This document shows, in pieces, positions 42,630 to 50,314 of a stretch of 64,000 nt of DNA. Made by a program: the position numbers and the translations under genes. The stretch is from JAFGMQ01 sp036733345 (GTDB lineage: Bacteria > Desulfobacterota > DSM-4660 > Desulfatiglandales > Desulfatiglandaceae), in the NCBI GenBank assembly GCA_036733345.1, contig DAINAR010000012.1:1-64000 (forward strand), written 5' to 3'. The notes under the pieces were generated by a model, which saw only the letters and a program-made list of their open reading frames with translations, had not been told where the DNA came from and made no database searches. Position 1 is the first letter of the stretch, and every line of letters begins with the position of its first letter.

Positions 42630-43826
42630 ATGAAAGAAGAATTTAGATTTCCTGCTGATGAAATTTATAATCGTATTGCAGGAATTCAGACTGAATTGAA
42701 AATGAATCAATTCGGCGGGCTGTTTATTGTTCAGAGGGTTGATCTTTTATATTTTTCCGGTACTGCCCAGAATGGATTTTTATATATCCCTGCAGAAGGA
42801 GAACCCCTGCTGCTTGTAAAACGGTATCTACCTCGTGCCAAAGAGGAATCACCTATCAAAAATATAATTGAAATAAAATCAATAAAAGATGTCCCCTTAA
42901 TGATAACTGATTTTTATGGAAAATTACCCAAGGTTTTGGGCTTTGAACTGGATGTAGTGCCAGTTAATGATTTCCGTTTCTATTGTCAGCTTTTTCCTGA
43001 GCAAAATTGCGTGGATGCCTCTTCGCTGATTCATAAGATAAGGATGATCAAATCAGCGTGGGATATAGAGCAGATGGAAGAAGCAGCAGAACTGTCTTTC
43101 CGTACCTTTGAATATATTAGAGATAACATTAAACCAGGCTATACGGAAATGGAATTCGCAGGCATGTTTGAAACATTTGCACGAAAATTCGGGCATGGCG
43201 CAAAACTCAGGTCAAGAAACTATCAAACAGAGGCATATCCATGGCATATTCTAAGCGGAAACAGCGGGGGTATGGTAGGTGTGCTGGATTCTCCTTTCAG
43301 CGGGGAAGGAACATCATTAGCATTTCCAAGTGGGGGAGGGAATAAAAAACTTGCCCCGAATGAACCAATACTGATTGATTTGGGTACCGTATTAAACGGT
43401 TATCATTTTGATGAAACGAGGATGTTTGCAATCAAAAACATGCCAAAAAAGGCATACGATGCCTGCATGGCATCAATCGAGATCCATAATGAAGTGCTGG
43501 ATAAGGTAAAGCCAGGCGTGAGTCTTGAAGAGCTTTTTAACATATCTGTGGCAAAAGCTGATTCGTTAGGATATTCAGAAACTTATCTGGGTCCACCAGG
43601 TTATAAAGTTACCTTCATTGGGCATGGTATAGGTCTTGAGCTGGTTGAAGAACCTATTATAGCTTCTAAGAAAAAAGATCTTCTTGAGATCGGGATGATG
43701 TTTGCTCTTGAGCCAAAATTAACCTTTGAAAATGAGTTCGCAGCAGGAATAGAGAGTGTTTTCCTTGTGACGGAAACAGGGCATCGGTTGATAAGCAGGG
43801 TGCCCGTAAAAATCTTCATTTGCTAA
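42630..43826 (+). CDS. M24-family metallopeptidase (Xaa-Pro peptidase/creatinase fold)
   Basis: A 398-residue pita-bread hydrolase. All five metal ligands are visible: aspartates in LIDLGT and HFDETRMF, histidine in GHGIGLELVEEP, and glutamates in ALEPKL and GIESVFLV. The N-terminal creatinase-like domain (about 1-140) is present. The ATG at 42630 has GAAGG upstream; the frame opens 12 bases earlier with a TTG. Members cut Xaa-Pro dipeptides, but the fold also includes creatinase and C-C or C-N hydrolases, so a catabolic role is possible. A small hairpin terminates it, separating it from the cluster that starts at 44 kb. Confidence 0.88.
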   Translation: MKEEFRFPADEIYNRIAGIQTELKMNQFGGLFIVQRVDLLYFSGTAQNGFLYIPAEGEPLLLVKRYLPRAKEESPIKNIIEIKSIKDVPLMITDFYGKLPKVLGFELDVVPVNDFRFYCQLFPEQNCVDASSLIHKIRMIKSAWDIEQMEEAAELSFRTFEYIRDNIKPGYTEMEFAGMFETFARKFGHGAKLRSRNYQTEAYPWHILSGNSGGMVGVLDSPFSGEGTSLAFPSGGGNKKLAPNEPILIDLGTVLNGYHFDETRMFAIKNMPKKAYDACMASIEIHNEVLDKVKPGVSLEELFNISVAKADSLGYSETYLGPPGYKVTFIGHGIGLELVEEPIIASKKKDLLEIGMMFALEPKLTFENEFAAGIESVFLVTETGHRLISRVPVKIFIC

Positions 43827-43842
43827 AGCATTTCGCTTTTTT
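43825..43842 (+). terminator. Short intrinsic terminator after the M24 peptidase
   Basis: AAAGC-ATTTC-GCTTT overlapping the stop codon, followed by TTT (43840-43842). The 5-bp stem is short. The remaining space to 44052 has no gene. Confidence 0.45.
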
Positions 43843-44052
43843 AACTGTAACTTACCTGAAAAAATCGTGCTTGATCAAGAAGAATTGATGACATGATAAA
43901 TCTTAGTTTTATCGAACCCGCAATACTGCATTAAAGAAATATAACAAAGTCATTTCATAAAAGATCAAAAAGCCCTAAGTTTCTGGAGGGTAGTTTCCAT
44001 TCAATAAGATTTGAGATTAAGCCTGAGATTTTAATAAAGGCAAAAAATTTTC

Positions 44053-44081
44053 TTGACAGTCCATATTGTATACAGTATACA
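44053..44081 (+). promoter_or_regulatory. Promoter with overlapping GntR-type operator at the head of the catabolic cluster
   Basis: TTGACA (44053-44058), 17 bases, TATACA (44076-44081): a near-consensus sigma-70 promoter. TGTATAC-A-GTATACA (44067-44081) is a perfect 7-1-7 palindrome covering the spacer and the -10 box, so a bound repressor would exclude RNA polymerase. Such sites are typical of GntR/FadR-type regulators, and one is encoded 4.9 kb downstream. Transcription would start near 44088, about 70 bases before the CoA-transferase ATG. Confidence 0.75.
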
Positions 44082-44159
44082 TTTTGTCCAATACGTTTAT
44101 TTGCAAAAAAAGTCTCATTTCAAGCCGGTAAGGCCTCATTCTTAATTCGGAGGAGTTTT

Positions 44160-45350
44160 ATGGAACTTTTCAATAATATTACCATTCTTTCCCTCGAACA
44201 AGCAACGGTTTTGCCCTACCTGACTTTTCGGCTGGCACAGGACGGCATGAATGTTATCAGGCTGGAACATCCTATCTATGGTGATCCAAATCGCCTTATC
44301 GGCGAGAATGTCCTGGGAGAAGAGAGAATGAACTCCTATTTCCTGTGTATTAATTCAGGCAAGAAGGCCCTTACGCTTGATCTTGCCGCACCGGAAGGGC
44401 AGAAAATTTTTCATTCTCTTATTAAAAAGTTGAATGTTGATATTTTTGCAACAAATCAGCTTCCAAGAAATTACAAAAAACTTGGTATTGATTATGAAAG
44501 TCTGAAGTCAATAAAACCCGATATAATCTGGCTTGGTTTGACTGGATTTGGTCCTGACAGCAATGAAGCAGCCTATGATCCGATTCTGCAGGCAAGGTCA
44601 GGCATGATGGAACTGACCGGTGAGGCGGAGGGAGCCCCACAGGTATTGGGAATTCCTCTTCCTGACATGGGCACCAGTGTACACGCATACGGGAGTGTTA
44701 TGAAGGCACTTTTTAAGCGTGCAGCGACCGGAGAAGGATCATGTATAAATTACTCGATGTTCGAATCCTCCGTATCATGGCACACGGTGCCAATAACACA
44801 AACTGCCAGTTTTGGAAAAACAATCAAGAGAAGAGGGAATACCCACGAATTCTTTGCGCCTGTTTCAGTTTACAAGACAAGCAATGGATTTATTTATCTG
44901 GCAGTGGGTAATGACCGTCAGTGGAAATCCATGGTTTCTCTCAAGATTTTTAATTCCCTTAATAAACCCGAATATGAAAAGAATCATGGCCGTATAACAG
45001 ATGTGAAAAATTTAAATCAGTCAATAAATGAGATAACAGCTAAGTGCACGTCAGAGGAATTGATTGATTTATTTAATTCTATAACCCTTCCTGTCAGCAA
45101 GATAAAGACAATAGCAGAAATGATTGATGACCCTTTAGTAGAAAGAAGACTGCTGTTTGCTGAGGATAAGACAACGAATACAAAACTCACGCTTGCGCCT
45201 GCCCCAATTATGACACCTTTTCTTGAAAGTGTTGACAGAATGCTTTCTTTTCCACCGCGGTTTGGAGAGCAAAACAGTGAAATCTATGGGGATATATTAG
45301 GGTATTCCGCAGAAGATCTAAAACTTCTGAAAGATAATAACGTCATATAA
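44160..45350 (+). CDS. Family III CoA-transferase (CaiB/BaiF), candidate arylsuccinyl-CoA transferase
   Basis: A 396-residue enzyme that moves CoA between carboxylic acids through an aspartyl-CoA intermediate. The catalytic aspartate is D169 in GIPLPDMGT, the same number as in CaiB and Frc. QATVLPYLTFRLAQDGMNVI and TLDLAAPEGQKIFHSLI are normal family regions. It is the first gene of the cluster, after the GntR-type operator; GGAGG precedes the ATG. In the known indoleacetate pathway a family III transferase (IaaL) activates (2-aminophenyl)succinate with succinyl-CoA. That role fits the neighbours here but the substrate is inferred. Confidence 0.9.
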   Translation: MELFNNITILSLEQATVLPYLTFRLAQDGMNVIRLEHPIYGDPNRLIGENVLGEERMNSYFLCINSGKKALTLDLAAPEGQKIFHSLIKKLNVDIFATNQLPRNYKKLGIDYESLKSIKPDIIWLGLTGFGPDSNEAAYDPILQARSGMMELTGEAEGAPQVLGIPLPDMGTSVHAYGSVMKALFKRAATGEGSCINYSMFESSVSWHTVPITQTASFGKTIKRRGNTHEFFAPVSVYKTSNGFIYLAVGNDRQWKSMVSLKIFNSLNKPEYEKNHGRITDVKNLNQSINEITAKCTSEELIDLFNSITLPVSKIKTIAEMIDDPLVERRLLFAEDKTTNTKLTLAPAPIMTPFLESVDRMLSFPPRFGEQNSEIYGDILGYSAEDLKLLKDNNVI

Positions 45351-45454
45351 GAAAGATCTAAAAGTAAATAAGTTGACAAATGTTAATTTGCTTTCTTCAA
45401 TTTTAAAGCATAAACTGTTGATGAAATCGCAAAAATTCATAAATTGCTTTTTTA

Positions 45455-45522
45455 CGTTACCCCGGTCCCGTACTTGATTCGGGACCTGAATGACGGTTGT
45501 TGGACTTTTTAGGAGTCTGTCA
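45455..45522. repeat. Dispersed intergenic repeat, degenerate copy 3
   Basis: The hairpin GTCCCG-TACTTGATT-CGGGAC (45465-45485), then GAATGACGG and GACTTTTTAGGAGTCTGTCA, a looser version of the tail at 11128 and 34769. It lies between the CoA-transferase and etfB and explains a spurious N-terminal extension of the etfB frame. Confidence 0.55.
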
Positions 45523-45570
45523 ACTGTTTGTAGTTGCGATATCGCTGATAATCACCAGGGAGTAAATCTT

Positions 45571-46362
45571 ATGGATATTATTGTATTAGTCAAGCAGGTT
45601 CCTGATACGACAGATGTTAAACTTGATCCGAAGACAGGGAATCTCATAAGAGAAGGTATTGAGAGCATCATTAATCCGGATGACAGGCATGCGATCCAGG
45701 CTGCAGTTGACCTTAAGGAGATTGCGGGGGGAAAGGTAACTGCGATTTCAATGGGTCCTCCTCAGGCTATTGATGCAATATCCGAGGCTATGGGAATGGG
45801 AGTCGATAATGCTGTGCTGCTTACTGATATGGCTTTTGCCGGGGCAGACACATGGGCTACCTCATTTACACTTGGGAAGGCTATTGAGAAAATCGGGAAA
45901 TTTGATCTGGTAATATGCGGACGTCAGGCCATAGATGGTGATACGGCACAGATTGGGCCTCAGGTAGCTGATTATCTTGCTATCCCACAGGTCAGCTATG
46001 TCTGCCAGGTTGAGGAAATAAAGGAAAAAAGCATAGTTGTAAGAAGACGTCTCGAGAACGGATTTGAGCGGATTGAGTGCACAATGCCTGCCATGCTTAC
46101 GGTTATAGGGGAACTAAACCGGCCTCGATATGCTCATATGGGAAGATTAATTGATGCCTGCAGTGAAAAGGCGCGCATCAATGTATGGAACTCGGCTGAT
46201 ATTGGAGTTCAGGTTACGGAAGTAGGCCTTAACGGTTCTCTGACGCATGTAATCAAGACATTTGCTCCAAAGTTTCAGAGACAGGGAGAGATTCTCGAGG
46301 GTAAGACAGACGAGGTCGTGTCACAATTGATTGGAAAACTGAAGGAAAACAGATTGATTTAG
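45571..46362 (+). CDS. etfB: Electron transfer flavoprotein beta subunit
   Basis: A 263-residue ETF small subunit, binding AMP and part of the FAD. It starts MDIIVLVKQVPDTTDVKLDP, the standard N-terminus; AGGGAG lies before the ATG at 45571, and the 27 extra codons upstream fall in a repeat. DLVICGRQAIDGDTAQIGPQ and the recognition loop LPAMLTVIGELNRPRY-like segment (here MPAMLTVIGELNRPRYAHMG) are visible. It should accept electrons from the acyl-CoA dehydrogenase encoded 1.4 kb downstream. Confidence 0.95.
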   Translation: MDIIVLVKQVPDTTDVKLDPKTGNLIREGIESIINPDDRHAIQAAVDLKEIAGGKVTAISMGPPQAIDAISEAMGMGVDNAVLLTDMAFAGADTWATSFTLGKAIEKIGKFDLVICGRQAIDGDTAQIGPQVADYLAIPQVSYVCQVEEIKEKSIVVRRRLENGFERIECTMPAMLTVIGELNRPRYAHMGRLIDACSEKARINVWNSADIGVQVTEVGLNGSLTHVIKTFAPKFQRQGEILEGKTDEVVSQLIGKLKENRLI

Positions 46363-46588
46363 TGTCTGAAAAAAAGGCCATTCAGATACTGTTTTGGAAA
46401 CTGGATTGCGGAATTAGCCGTGCCCATGCAGGAGATATGAACTTCCGAGATTCTGATTTTGAGTTTAACAAAGATATATATTTATTTGTTTGCATAGATC
46501 AGTATGGGGCAAGGTCTCCAGCTAGATGGCAATCTTAAATGTTAATAATTTGAGGCCGGAACCAAAAAAAACAAAGTGGAGATAATCT

Positions 46589-47782
46589 ATGACAGTCTGG
46601 ATTGAAGTTGATCTCTGTACTGGATGTAAACGCTGTATAAAGGCATGTCCTTATGGAGCAATAGAATTAAAGGATGGGAAGGCCAGTATTTTAGAGCATT
46701 GTACCTCTTGCGGTGTATGTCTGGAAGTTTGCAAGGAAAAGGCCATTAAATCCGATGCCAAACCGAGGACTATTCCCGATTTCAGTGACAGAAAAGGTGT
46801 CTGGGTATTTGCCGAACAAAGATACGGCACCCTGAGCAAGGTTTCTTTTGAACTGTTGGGAAAGGCACAGGAACTGGCCGGGACTCTCAATCAGGATGTT
46901 TCTGCATTGCTTTTTGGTGATCAGATCTCGGGTTTGTCTGAAACCCTTATAAAATATGGTGCGCAGAACGTTTACGTGGCCGATGATCCCTGCCTTAAAA
47001 ATTATCGAACAAATGCATATACAATGGTTATTGAAGAACTGGTCAATCAATACAAACCTAATATACTCCTCATGGGAGCAACCCATATCGGCCGCGATCT
47101 GGCCCCAAGGGTGTCTCGCAGGATAGGCGTAGGTCTTACCGCTGACTGCACCGAGCTTACAATAGATCCTGAAGAAAAGATTTTACTGCAGACCAGGCCT
47201 GCCTTTGGCGGTAATATCATGGCCACAATCGCGAATAGATTTTCCCGTCCGCAGATGGCTACAGTGCGTCCCGGGGTTATGGAAGCAGTTGAAAAGCCAG
47301 GTAATAAGGGGAGTGTAATCCAGCACAAGGTTGAGATTAAGGAAGAGGATATCGGGACAAAGATCCTTGAAGTGGTAATGGAAGAAAAGAAAGGAACTGA
47401 TATCTGCGATGCAAGAGTACTTGTAGCCGGGGGCAGAGGTGTCGGTGATTCCGAAGGATTTAAGGTTTTGCATGAACTGGCTTCACTTCTGGGAGGCGAG
47501 CTGGCAGGAACCAGGATTGTCGTTGAAGAGGGTCTGGTTCCGGTGGAGAACCAGGTCGGGCAGACAGGCAAATCTGTCCGCCCGGAACTGTATATTGCCT
47601 GTGGGATTTCAGGGGCGATTCAGCACAGGGCAGGCATGATGAATTCCCGGTACATTATCGCTATCAATAAGGATCCGAGAGCCCCGATTTTCCAGGTAGC
47701 TGACTGGAGTATTGTGGGTGATCTCAATAAAGTAGTCCCCGAGATGATAGCACAGTTAAAAGAAATTAAAGCCAATGGGTGA
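46589..47782 (+). CDS. etfA: Electron transfer flavoprotein alpha subunit with N-terminal 2[4Fe-4S] ferredoxin domain
   Basis: A 397-residue ETF alpha, about 70 residues longer than the basic form. The extension holds two ferredoxin clusters (C10/C13/C16/C20 and C38/C41/C44/C48). The FAD domain has ETLIKYGAQNVYV, LMGATHIGRDLAPRVSRRIG, RPAFGGNIMATI and the C-terminal GRGVGDSEGF, GQTGKSVRPELYIACGISGA and INKDPRAPIFQVADW signatures. The clusters could carry electrons on to a membrane quinone reductase or ferredoxin-linked partner. It begins 226 bases after etfB, in a gap without visible genes, and overlaps the dehydrogenase reading frame at its stop. Confidence 0.95.
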   Translation: MTVWIEVDLCTGCKRCIKACPYGAIELKDGKASILEHCTSCGVCLEVCKEKAIKSDAKPRTIPDFSDRKGVWVFAEQRYGTLSKVSFELLGKAQELAGTLNQDVSALLFGDQISGLSETLIKYGAQNVYVADDPCLKNYRTNAYTMVIEELVNQYKPNILLMGATHIGRDLAPRVSRRIGVGLTADCTELTIDPEEKILLQTRPAFGGNIMATIANRFSRPQMATVRPGVMEAVEKPGNKGSVIQHKVEIKEEDIGTKILEVVMEEKKGTDICDARVLVAGGRGVGDSEGFKVLHELASLLGGELAGTRIVVEEGLVPVENQVGQTGKSVRPELYIACGISGAIQHRAGMMNSRYIIAINKDPRAPIFQVADWSIVGDLNKVVPEMIAQLKEIKANG

Positions 47783-47796
47783 TAACGGAGGAATTC

Positions 47797-48930
47797 ATGA
47801 TTAGGTCAAATGCAGAGGAAATAGTTAGAAAAACCATGGCGAGGTTTGTGGATGAGGAAGTAATACCCGTTGCAAGGGAGTTAGATGAAAAAGGAGAGTT
47901 TCCAAAGGAATTATTTAAAAAACTTGCTGATATGGGTATGTTGGGAATCAGGTATCCAAAAAAGGTTGGCGGTTCCGGCGGAAATACAACACTTTACTGT
48001 ATTGCTGTAGAGGAACTTGCAAGGGGGCTTATGAGTTTGGCTGCCATAACTGCAATGCAATGCCTTATGGCAACTAATGGTCTGTATCTGTATGGTACGG
48101 AGGAGATGCATGAAAAGTATCTTCGTCCTGCATTAAGGGGTGAAAAGATAGGTGCATTCCAGCTGACAGAGCCAGAGGCAGGGTCCGATCTCAGTGCTGT
48201 TACAACCAGGGCAACAAAGACCAGTGACGGATGGGTTATAAACGGAATGAAAACATGGTCCACAAGCGGCCCTTATGGTGATTTTCATACAGTCCTGTGC
48301 CAGACAGATCCGGATAAAGGTTTAAAAGGACTTATGTTTTTCTTTATTCCAGCCGATACGCCCGGATTTTCCCACAGTAAAAAATTTGATACCCTGGGCA
48401 CAAGGACATCATCGCTTTCAGAGATATATTTCAACGACTGTCATGTTCCTCCTGAATATATGCTGGGTGAATTGGGCAGAGGTCTTGATGTATTGCTCAC
48501 TATACTGGCGGAAATCCGGATTATGACTGCAGCGCTGGCCCTGGGCTTGCAGAGGGCAGCATTGGATGCTTCTATCAGATACAGTAAAGAGAGGTCTCAA
48601 TTCGGCAAGGAGATAGCAAAATACCAGCTTATTCAGGCAAAAATATCTAATATGGCGGTAAACATAGAGGCAAGCCATTTAATGGTCTATAACGTTACCC
48701 ATTTAATTGATAATAAGATCCCCTGTCTTAATAAGGCTTCCATGGGAAAATATTTTGCTACCGAAGGCGCATGCAAGGCAGCAGATGAGGCAACAAGGAT
48801 TTATGGTGCTTACGGTTATTCCATGGAATATGATGTTCAAAGATATTACAGGGATAATCGCTTTCTGTTATATGGCGGAGGCACTCATGAAGTGCTTCAG
48901 ACAACTATTGCCAGGGAATATCTTCGATAA
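47797..48930 (+). CDS. Acyl-CoA dehydrogenase
   Basis: A 377-residue FAD enzyme that oxidises an acyl-CoA at the alpha-beta bond and passes electrons to ETF. Signatures: FQLTEPEAGSDLSAVTTRAT, AALALGLQRAALDASIRYSKERSQFGKEI (by parts), and IYGAYGYSMEYDVQRYYRDN followed by GGGTHEVLQ with the catalytic glutamate. A GTG at 47779 opens the frame inside etfA, but the ATG at 47797 has GGAGG 5 bases upstream. In the indoleacetate scheme the dehydrogenase oxidises (2-aminobenzyl)malonyl-CoA toward 2-aminocinnamoyl-CoA. The substrate here is inferred from the neighbours. Confidence 0.94.
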   Translation: MIRSNAEEIVRKTMARFVDEEVIPVARELDEKGEFPKELFKKLADMGMLGIRYPKKVGGSGGNTTLYCIAVEELARGLMSLAAITAMQCLMATNGLYLYGTEEMHEKYLRPALRGEKIGAFQLTEPEAGSDLSAVTTRATKTSDGWVINGMKTWSTSGPYGDFHTVLCQTDPDKGLKGLMFFFIPADTPGFSHSKKFDTLGTRTSSLSEIYFNDCHVPPEYMLGELGRGLDVLLTILAEIRIMTAALALGLQRAALDASIRYSKERSQFGKEIAKYQLIQAKISNMAVNIEASHLMVYNVTHLIDNKIPCLNKASMGKYFATEGACKAADEATRIYGAYGYSMEYDVQRYYRDNRFLLYGGGTHEVLQTTIAREYLR

Positions 48931-48995
48931 GCACTGAATATTGAATCAAGTATAAATTGAAGGTGATGTTATATAAGGAAAAATAGAAATTAGTT

Positions 48996-49706
48996 ATGAA
49001 TGATAAAAAAAAAGGCTCAAACAACCAATTAGCAGGTTTTAATGGTTTAAAGTCATTGCCTTCAAGGATGCCCCTGGGACGGACAGTTTATGAGAATCTC
49101 AAAAAGGCTATTATCAGGGGTGATCTGACCCCAGGGTCCAGAGTGATCGAAAGCCGATTGGCCACAGTTTTAAATATCAGCCGTACCCCGGTAAGAGAAG
49201 CACTGCATAAGCTTGAGCGTGAAGGCTTCCTCGGGCAATATCCCACAGGTGGCCTTTTTGTGGTTGGGTTGAGCAGGGCGGATATTGAAGAGACATTCGG
49301 GATTCGGAGCGTTCTTGAAGGATATGCTGCAAGATTGGCTGCTCTTAAGCATAAAAAAGAAGAGCTGGAACCTCTGGAGAAAAAAATAAATGAATATAAA
49401 TTTTATTTTGACCGAGGGAAGCTTGATTCATTGCCCAAGATTAATACTTCATTTCATGATCTTCTCTACGCTCTGAGCCACAGTCAAAGGTTAATCAAGC
49501 TGATTAACGAATTGAGGGACCAGATTTATCGTTACCGAAAAGTTATTCTCAAGATTGAAGATATGGCAAAGACAAGCAACGAGGATCATCGTCTAATGCT
49601 GGAGTTTATCAGAAAAAGGGACGCTGATGGAGTAGAGAAACTGGTAAGGGAACATATCTTGAGAGGGCAGGAAGTTGTGCTGAGAGAATTTGACAATCAA
49701 AAATAG
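48996..49706 (+). CDS. GntR-family regulator with FCD ligand domain
   Basis: A 236-residue regulator. The winged helix lies at about 25-95 (LGRTVYENLKKAIIRGDLTP, ATVLNISRTPVREALHKLER, YPTGGLFVVGLSRADIEETF), and the all-helical FCD domain follows (VLEGYAARLAA; FHDLLYALSHSQRLIKLINE; histidines for metal and carboxylate ligand, ending EHILRGQEVVLREF). It lies inside the catabolic cluster on the same strand and is the obvious candidate for the palindrome at 44067-44081. FCD regulators usually bind small carboxylic acids or their CoA esters. Confidence 0.92.
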   Translation: MNDKKKGSNNQLAGFNGLKSLPSRMPLGRTVYENLKKAIIRGDLTPGSRVIESRLATVLNISRTPVREALHKLEREGFLGQYPTGGLFVVGLSRADIEETFGIRSVLEGYAARLAALKHKKEELEPLEKKINEYKFYFDRGKLDSLPKINTSFHDLLYALSHSQRLIKLINELRDQIYRYRKVILKIEDMAKTSNEDHRLMLEFIRKRDADGVEKLVREHILRGQEVVLREFDNQK

Positions 49707-49778
49707 TTCAAAGGTCTTTCTTTTTTGACGGCCTCGCCATTCCACTACTTAACTATAATAAACGGGGGCATAAATGAT

Positions 49779-50177
49779 ATGGCAGAAAGGAAGATAAGGG
49801 TTATTTTAGCAAAACCCGGGCTGGACGGGCATGACCGTGGAGCCAAGGTAGTAGCTCATGCCTTGCGTGAAGCCGGGATGGAAGTTCTTTATACCGGGCT
49901 TCATCAAACAGTTCCCGGCATCGTTAATCAGGCTATTCAGGAAGATGTTGATGTAATTGGCTTTTCAATTATGTCCGGCGCACATATACCTATTTGCAGA
50001 AAACTCATGGATATTCTAAAAAAGGAGAATATCCATGACAAGCTGATTGTTGTGGGAGGAGTTATCCCAAATAAAGACATTCAGGTCCTGAAGGATATGG
50101 GGGTGAATGGAATTTTTCCCGGCGGAACCAAGTTTACTGAGATAGTTGGCTTTATTAGAGAGAATGCTGTCAGATAG
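49779..50177 (+). CDS. B12-binding small subunit of an acyl-CoA mutase
   Basis: A 132-residue cobalamin-binding protein, separate from the catalytic subunit. The DxHxxG motif (GLDGHDRGAKV) provides the lower histidine ligand to cobalt; the second and third motifs are VIGFSIMSGAHIP and GIFPGGTKF. The ATG at 49779 is used because the upstream extension (from 49725) has no ribosome site and is not family-like. It lies 138 bases before the large subunit. Split mutases of this form include isobutyryl-CoA and 2-hydroxyisobutyryl-CoA mutases and the indoleacetate-pathway mutase. Confidence 0.93.
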   Translation: MAERKIRVILAKPGLDGHDRGAKVVAHALREAGMEVLYTGLHQTVPGIVNQAIQEDVDVIGFSIMSGAHIPICRKLMDILKKENIHDKLIVVGGVIPNKDIQVLKDMGVNGIFPGGTKFTEIVGFIRENAVR

Positions 50178-50314
50178 TTACAAATTGGTTTTTTATCAAT
50201 CCAGTAATTAGATCGTATTAACCATTGGTTGGAGTCTGATTGGCTTGGTGTGATTTAGACTTCTTTTTCTACTGAAAAAGATAATACGGGCATCATGATA
50301 AAAGGAGAAGGACC

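Noticed and set aside
45490..45570. 27-codon N-terminal extension of etfB
   Set aside because: It lies in a dispersed repeat; the ATG at 45571 has AGGGAG and the standard ETF-beta start.
46363..46588. UGA-interrupted selenoprotein or small gene between etfB and etfA
   Set aside because: No frame continues past the etfB stop with conserved character and no ribosome site is present.
50178..50314. Cobalamin riboswitch upstream of the mutase large subunit
   Set aside because: No B12-box-like sequence or suitable structure is visible in this short gap.
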